Shown here one piece after another: positions 48,001 to 49,461 of a stretch of DNA of 49,461 nt. The first letter of the stretch is position 1, and the number at the start of each line of letters is the position of its first letter. The position numbers and the translations under genes are program-made. The notes below the pieces were generated by a model. It was not told where the DNA came from and did not search any database. It was given only the letters and a program-made list of their open reading frames with translations. Location: contig JANQPY010000024.1 in NCBI GenBank assembly GCA_028285245.1, positions 1 to 49,461 on the forward strand. Reading direction: 5' to 3'. Source of the stretch: Gammaproteobacteria bacterium (lineage in GTDB: Bacteria; Pseudomonadota; Gammaproteobacteria; Steroidobacterales; GCA-2729495).

Positions 48001-48652
48001 GATCGATCTGGCCGCCCCAGGAACCGATATATTGAGCCTGCGTGCGCGGCGCACTGACTTCATGTGGTCGAGGGAGTACGACCCTGATGCGGAGAAGTCA
48101 TATCGTCCGGGCAGCAGTTACGTCGGCGACGACAAGCGTTACTACCGTTCAGCCGGCACATCGTTTTCAGCACCCTATGTCGCCGGCGTTGCGGCATTGC
48201 TGCTGGGCAATGAGCCTACTCTGACGGCGGTTCAGATCGCGCGCATGCTGCGCCAGTCAGCTCGGGATGTTGGTGCTCCCGGCCGCGATCTGTTTTTCGG
48301 CTATGGCATTCTGGATGCCACGGCCGCCTTGTCAGCGGATCCGGAGTTTTTCGTCGAGACCTATATTGCCGGCGTTGAGCAAGTTAAGGATGGCAAGAAA
48401 GTATCGCTGCGACTGACCGGCACCCTGAATGCCAACGACCTGAAGCGGGGCTGGATTGAGGTGGGCAAGGGCGAGAAGCCAGACCGGTGGCGTCGCGTTG
48501 GCAAGCGCATTAAGGATGCAGTTTTGGACGCAGCCCTGGGTGACATTCCGGCCAAGGAGTTTCGGGGTGCTGACCTGTGGACCATCCGGCTGATCGGTGA
48601 ACACGAAAACGGCGAAGTGCGCGAGTATCGCTATCAGGTAAAGACGGGCTAG
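45065..48652 (+). CDS. TonB-receptor plug domain fused to S8 subtilisin-like protease
   Basis: The 1195-residue protein has a signal peptide (about 1-23, ending SAVSA). Residues about 40-147 are an unmistakable TonB-dependent-receptor plug: AVDVISAESFSSSGSINVEQ trimmed at its end, then IDLRGLGSGRRLTLINGHR, VIERVEVIKDGAPAVYGSDA and VSGVVNFVLKED. No receptor barrel follows. Residues about 150-770 match nothing I recognise. Residues about 780-1090 are a complete S8 subtilase with Asp794 (GVIDSGLDWHH), His850 (DGHGTFVAG), oxyanion Asn942 (AGGNFADE) and Ser1033 (GTSFSAPYVAG). The last 100 residues form a lysine-rich, probably beta-strand domain. The ATG at 45065 follows GGGGAGG; a GTG lies three bases earlier. 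Function unknown; probably periplasmic or exported. Confidence 0.85.
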   Translation: MSVRLAALILFTWILACASAVSAGGRISRADLDSAAAVDVISAESFSSSGSINVEQLLQQQQDFSGRLLGTIPNDAPTQAIDLRGLGSGRRLTLINGHRSNPEFGLNLPLQVIERVEVIKDGAPAVYGSDAVSGVVNFVLKEDFEGMEFNQDLLTGATGAALGAEAVEVPGQFATDTAGATAVDGLGSTPLSGTLDARVAQLSPLNQLRLEQALAGHNVGYAFGSLVNDVNVAMDSLKMCDFTPGPFGSMLLMGPGGYWKISGGPLFAEVVWYDFEDELFGDIIQYDNSLGRGNGSRRWYYDDGRLISPPQRLDVGTGKTVGYSTPWAFFSTNRELPQLPAALTGSVVPVAPGELGNPLAGYDPETASPRIASALATQATFGEPFPWANQFAGSLPSRQFIDAFGNCPDRVKDALNAEWIQRDTAMANWNLQAEYLYNSDLSDVRLTAGYVREMDDARRKVDMGNLILKSYMSWCPGPEGRAVDAEVRYEFDGSGDFPDGYRPGPGSRIDQSVKALPTIRRSLADFAAPVVDITVRGNDGQGGLRTLPDTVMEFGKPFDLDFPGANATRNTELAAGDDPLRAFTNDEGVARLTLGRETASALGISSARYDRFMSLAASYRIAGDQWADFSRAGNDLSIDWDESLSTYRLSLNWQYGKFDEQVVSLDYNETQNVRRLGDLTRGFRSQMSFAAGIGYVDAFSVEDQTYGTVRYDEFADFELGLLDGYDAIQGYEPNLCGVKALPPPDEPLSKSKGSWGQDYLDQWGLDRIGLGSGKDSAWEQVQESAAPVVVGVIDSGLDWHHLDINWDNVWRNADEIPDNGIDDDQNGYIDDVIGWDFIGDVNYPWDYDGHGTFVAGIIAADRNNGAGIAGVSPNARIMVLKALNTFGHTRASHVAKAIVYGVDNGADILNISISGEGIPDVVRAAIDYANKRDVLVVVAGGNFADEVEKAYPAGIPGVLAVSSSTPSDELAAFSNYGRKIDLAAPGTDILSLRARRTDFMWSREYDPDAEKSYRPGSSYVGDDKRYYRSAGTSFSAPYVAGVAALLLGNEPTLTAVQIARMLRQSARDVGAPGRDLFFGYGILDATAALSADPEFFVETYIAGVEQVKDGKKVSLRLTGTLNANDLKRGWIEVGKGEKPDRWRRVGKRIKDAVLDAALGDIPAKEFRGADLWTIRLIGEHENGEVREYRYQVKTG

Positions 48653-48655
48653 GTT

Positions 48656-49461
48656 TTGATTGCTGAACATGCAAATCACCGCGTGCTTGCACGCGGTGCT
48701 GGTGGCCGTTCGCGTTGGTTGCTGTGCCTCGGCAGTTTGAGTGTCGCACTGACGCTCGGGTCGGGTGGGGCTCGTGCGACGGAACACACCGAAGCAAAGG
48801 CTGACAATACCGAGCCCCTCTGGGAATGGTCTCTGGCAGGCTTTACCCGCTACGGGGCCGAGTACCCCGGCGCCAGTGAGAACGACCTCGACGTCATCCC
48901 GCTGCCCTTTCCGCGCTATCGCGGCCGCTTCCTGCGGATCGGCGAGGAGACCGACAATCCGCTGCGGGGGCGGCTGCTTCGTCGCGGGACGCTCAAACTG
49001 GACGTGGACTTCGACATTAATTTCGGCGTGGACAGCGAAGATGTGCCCGAGCGGCTGGGCATGCCCGATCTTGATTTTCTGCTCGAGGTCGGGCCTGAAC
49101 TCGGTTTGGGCTTGTGGTCTAACCCGGCTGGCTGGGAGCTGTTGCTCAATCTGCCGTTGCGCGCTGCCTTTTCATTCGATGGCCTGAGCCCCGGTTACGA
49201 AGGCCTGGTGGTGGCCCCGGAACTGCGACTTAATAAGTCGCTATCCTCAACACGCTCAGACGAGATCAGTTTCCGGGTGACGTCGACCTTTGCTAACGAC
49301 GGCTACATGAATTACTTCTATGAGGTCCCCACTGAGTTTGCATCGGTAACACGTCCCGCATTCGACGCGAGCGGCGGATATCTGAGCACGGAACTGGGCA
49401 TTACGGGGCGCAAACAGCTCGGTGAGCGCTATGAGATAGTGGGCGGCGTGAAGCTTGAGCT
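48656..49461 (+). CDS. MipA/OmpV family outer-membrane protein, 3' end cut by window
   Basis: In this frame a signal peptide (RWLLCLGSLSVALTLGSGGA, cut near ARA) is followed by the MipA/OmpV pattern: LAGFTRYGAEYPGASENDLD, PLPFPRYRGRFLRIG, DFDINFGVDSEDVPER and LEVGPELGLGL. These are beta-barrel proteins; E. coli MipA scaffolds MltA and PBP1B. The start is uncertain: TTG at 48656 (three bases after the subtilase stop) or GTG at 48683 inside a strong hairpin; no in-frame ATG is available. Probably in one operon with the plug-subtilase gene. The frame runs off the window end. Confidence 0.85.
   Translation, partial: MIAEHANHRVLARGAGGRSRWLLCLGSLSVALTLGSGGARATEHTEAKADNTEPLWEWSLAGFTRYGAEYPGASENDLDVIPLPFPRYRGRFLRIGEETDNPLRGRLLRRGTLKLDVDFDINFGVDSEDVPERLGMPDLDFLLEVGPELGLGLWSNPAGWELLLNLPLRAAFSFDGLSPGYEGLVVAPELRLNKSLSSTRSDEISFRVTSTFANDGYMNYFYEVPTEFASVTRPAFDASGGYLSTELGITGRKQLGERYEIVGGVKLE
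48677..48698. repeat. Perfect 10-bp inverted repeat at the mipA-like start
   Basis: CACCGCGTGC and GCACGCGGTG are separated by only two bases. It overlaps the first codons of the MipA-like gene or its start (GTG 48683). No T-tract follows, so it looks more like a translation-controlling hairpin than a terminator. Confidence 0.6.

Noticed and set aside
48765-49187. 140-codon ORF overlapping the MipA-like gene
   Set aside because: Another frame of the same bases. The MipA frame has a signal peptide and family motifs and stays open to the window end.

Overview
The window looks like the chromosome of a moderately GC-rich gammaproteobacterium outside the Enterobacterales. The evidence is two conserved gammaproteobacterial blocks (rne/rluC/yceF/yceD/rpmF/plsX/fabH and clpS/clpA/infA/aat/trxB/ftsK/lolA/serS), an E. 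coli-type SOS box in front of lexA, and a type II secretion operon. I cannot name the species. Coding density is high and most genes are complete. The first and last genes are cut by the window edges.

Layout. 1-501: end of a low-molecular-weight tyrosine phosphatase. 540-4830: rne and rluC divergent around a long rne leader, then yceF. 4864-9270: a strong promoter followed by yceD-rpmF-plsX-fabH and a SLC13/DASS transporter. 9278-10619: an L,D-transpeptidase convergent with an OprI/Lpp-like lipoprotein ending in lysine, which is a plausible enzyme and substrate pair. 10829-16985: an SOS-boxed lexA followed by imuA-imuB-dnaE2, the damage-inducible mutagenesis cassette. 17015-23377: gspCDEF (minus strand) and a small acidic protein. 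23690-26317: clpS-clpA. 26412-29585: trxB-GNAT-aat-infA (minus strand). 29790-36627: ftsK-lolA-vanZ-serS-prolyl oligopeptidase. 36601-37554: small membrane protein and BI-1/YccA family protein. 37720-37809: tRNA-Ser(UGA).

Downstream of the tRNA the content becomes accessory. A near-copy of the tRNA 3' end lies at 37952-37969. Next come an acyl-adenylate ligase, a carrier protein and an MBOAT membrane acyltransferase (38058-41308), tightly packed and laid out like a Dlt surface-acylation system but with a ligase that does not look amino-acid specific. Then follow a PQQ dehydrogenase, an orphan PEP-CTERM-type protein, and a 1195-residue protein that joins a TonB-receptor plug domain to a complete S8 subtilase. 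A MipA/OmpV outer-membrane protein closes the window.

The two best candidates for something undescribed are the plug-subtilase fusion (45065-48652) and the Dlt-like trio. Smaller points of interest are a GspE lacking all four zinc cysteines, an ImuB with a possible clamp-binding motif at its N-terminus, a nearly leaderless yceD promoter, and a terminator that doubles as the C-terminal codons of the convergent gene. All identifications rest on reading the sequence and recalling family motifs; no database search was run.
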